This document shows, in pieces, positions 6,315 to 6,983 of a stretch of 6,983 nucleotides of DNA (its first letter is position 1; every line of letters begins with the position of its first letter). Location: positions 1-6,983 of the forward strand of contig SMWH01000145.1 of assembly GCA_004357005.1 (NCBI GenBank). Reading direction: 5' to 3'. The translations under genes and the position numbers were made by a program. The stretch is from Gammaproteobacteria bacterium. GTDB taxonomy: Bacteria; Pseudomonadota; Gammaproteobacteria; SMWH01. Below the pieces are notes generated by a model, which was given only the letters and a program-made list of their open reading frames with translations, did not search any database and was not told the DNA's origin.

Positions 6315-6983
6315 TTAGTTGTCCCGGTCAATGGGGCCGATCAATGGGGTCAGGCCCCGTTGATCGTGATCAGGAGAGGTGGCCGAGTGGCTGACAAATC
6401 GCCGCCGGCGATTTGGACCGCCTTGAGGTGGGCCCCGAGCAAAGCGAGGGGACACATCCGGTCCCAACTGCAAATCGACCGGCCGAAACCAGGGGTCTCG
6501 GGAGACCAGGAAATCGGCCTCCCGCGTGGCGCGAACGCTCGAGCCGTCATAGTGCAGCGAGTTGCGATTGATGCGGCTGGTCATCACGTTACCACTGAAT
6601 GTGTTTCCCCGCAAAGTGGCGGGGAAGTCCGCTGCGCTGTACAGCGCGATACCGCCAATCGCTGTCGATCCGTGCAGGTGTTGCATGACACTTGGAACGA
6701 ATCCGAGTCCGTCATGCGGTTTTCCAAAGCTCTCGTAATAGCCGCCCTCCAACAGCAAGGTGATCGGCTTGGTATGGCAATCGGCGGTAAACAGGTCACC
6801 GAGTTCGTTCATTGCCATCCCAAACGGATTGACCTGACCGTACGTGAAATGCTCGATGTGCGATCCGTCCAGCCGCATACGAAACGTGTTGCCGGATTGC
6901 ATGCTGATCTTGTGTCCGTCGTCTCCAGCGACGGTTGAATGGTTGTTGAATCCATGACAGGCGTAAAGCCAACCGTCGAATCC
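6315..6983 (-). CDS. PVC-type membrane-bound dehydrogenase-like beta-propeller protein, internal fragment with truncated 3' end
   Basis: The minus-strand frame is open from the window edge (codon at 6983) to TAA at 6317-6315, 222 residues. It reads GFDGWLYACHGFNNHSTV, then MQSGNTFRMRLDGSHIEHFT, GQVNPFGMA, LFTADCHTKPI, SFGKPHDGLGF, HGSTAIGGIALY, and SRDPWFRPVDLQLGPD. This is the repeat pattern of the TIGR02604-type putative membrane-bound dehydrogenase domain, a sugar-dehydrogenase-like propeller abundant in Planctomycetes and Verrucomicrobia. Family resemblance stops at GPD (about 6456), where a typical member continues GALY.ADFYN. The remaining 46 residues (VSPRFARGPPQGG to IGPIDRDN) are encoded antisense to the palindromic segment, the tRNA-Ser remnant and the REP hairpin and are not a real domain. 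The gene is therefore 3'-truncated and probably a pseudogene. The 5' end, including any signal peptide, is outside the window. Substrate is unknown. Confidence 0.8.
   Translation of the reverse strand, partial: GFDGWLYACHGFNNHSTVAGDDGHKISMQSGNTFRMRLDGSHIEHFTYGQVNPFGMAMNELGDLFTADCHTKPITLLLEGGYYESFGKPHDGLGFVPSVMQHLHGSTAIGGIALYSAADFPATLRGNTFSGNVMTSRINRNSLHYDGSSVRATREADFLVSRDPWFRPVDLQLGPDVSPRFARGPPQGGPNRRRRFVSHSATSPDHDQRGLTPLIGPIDRDN
6328..6365. repeat. REP-like hairpin after csrA
   Basis: TCAATGGGG occurs twice (6328-6336 and 6341-6349). The second copy forms GATCAATGGGG (6339-6349), which pairs with CCCCGTTGATC (6355-6365) across the loop TCAGG; the single mismatch is G-U compatible in RNA. 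The core GGGTCAGGCCCC (6347-6358) matches the complement of 4598-4609 (GGGTCAGAGCCC) at 10 of 12 bases, suggesting the same repeat family. The hairpin could end or stabilise the csrA transcript, but no T-run follows it, so I do not call an intrinsic terminator. Confidence 0.65.
6373..6394 (+). pseudogene. Truncated tRNA-Ser gene, 5' 22 bases only
   Basis: GGAGAGGTGGCCGAGTGGCT followed by GA reads as a bacterial tRNA-Ser 5' end: acceptor strand GGAGAGG, then T8 and G9, D-stem GCCG, and D-loop AGTGGCTGA. A serine tRNA gene after csrA is the expected neighbour in gammaproteobacteria. After 6394 the sequence departs completely: the expected AGGCGC is replaced by CAAATCGCCG. No anticodon arm, variable arm, T-loop (GGTTCGAATC) or CTCTCC-CCA end is found in the rest of the window on either strand. 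The fragment cannot make a tRNA. The isoacceptor cannot be told from the 5' end. Confidence 0.75.
6395..6455. repeat. Palindrome-rich junction segment of unknown origin
   Basis: This 61-base stretch joins the tRNA remnant to the recognisable part of the dehydrogenase gene and matches neither. It begins with a 21-base near-perfect palindrome (6395-6415): CAAATCGCCG, one central base, CGGCGATTTG. A second hairpin at 6433-6451 has CCCC and GGGG arms and inner GC pairs flanking two G-A steps, around an AAA loop. It looks like a small repeat element or the scar of a recombination event. I do not recognise the family. Confidence 0.5.

Noticed and set aside
6373..6470. A complete tRNA-Ser gene
   Set aside because: After the D-loop there is no anticodon stem, variable arm or T-arm, and no 3' strand complementary to GGAGAGG.
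6360..6938. 192-codon plus-strand open frame opposite the dehydrogenase fragment
   Set aside because: The minus strand carries clear family motifs in this interval, and the plus frame begins inside the REP/tRNA remnant and shows no domain.

Overview
The window is a gammaproteobacterial housekeeping segment. Its core order, recA - recX - alaS - lysC - csrA followed by a serine tRNA, is the arrangement known from Pseudomonas-like gammaproteobacteria (E. coli has the same order without lysC). The protein sequences agree: RecA, AlaRS and CsrA are close to their E. coli counterparts. The DNA is GC-rich. Genus cannot be fixed from the sequence alone.

Layout. Positions 2-748 hold the C-terminal two thirds of recA. 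recX follows 3 bases later with a GTG start. A compact toxin-antitoxin pair (RelE/HigB-like toxin, XRE-type antitoxin; 1263-1812) is wedged between recX and alaS. It has its own AT-rich promoter and a perfect inverted-repeat operator. alaS (1833-4457) starts only 20 bases after the antitoxin stop. The 296-base gap between alaS and lysC holds a REP/REPIN-like nested palindrome (about 4453-4647) and a lysC leader with two mutually exclusive hairpins. lysC (4754-6028) encodes a feedback-type aspartokinase with a pair of ACT domains. csrA (6111-6308) is preceded by a leader with eight GGA triplets, as expected of a CsrA-autoregulated transcript.

The right end is accessory and rearranged. A second REP-like hairpin lies just after csrA. 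It is followed by the first 22 bases of a tRNA-Ser gene that breaks off in the D-loop, then about 61 bases of palindromic DNA. Last, on the minus strand, comes a 3'-truncated gene for a PVC-type (TIGR02604-like) beta-propeller dehydrogenase, a family typical of Planctomycetes and Verrucomicrobia. Its reading frame runs on antisense through the tRNA remnant and REP hairpin before it stops.

How the genes fit together: recA/recX form a recombinase and modulator pair; alaS, lysC and csrA cover alanine charging, the entry to aspartate-family amino acids and global post-transcriptional control. I see no clear new multi-gene defence or metabolic system. The points most worth a second look are the toxin-antitoxin insertion directly upstream of an essential synthetase gene, the REPIN-like element, the lysC leader, and the chimeric tRNA/dehydrogenase junction.
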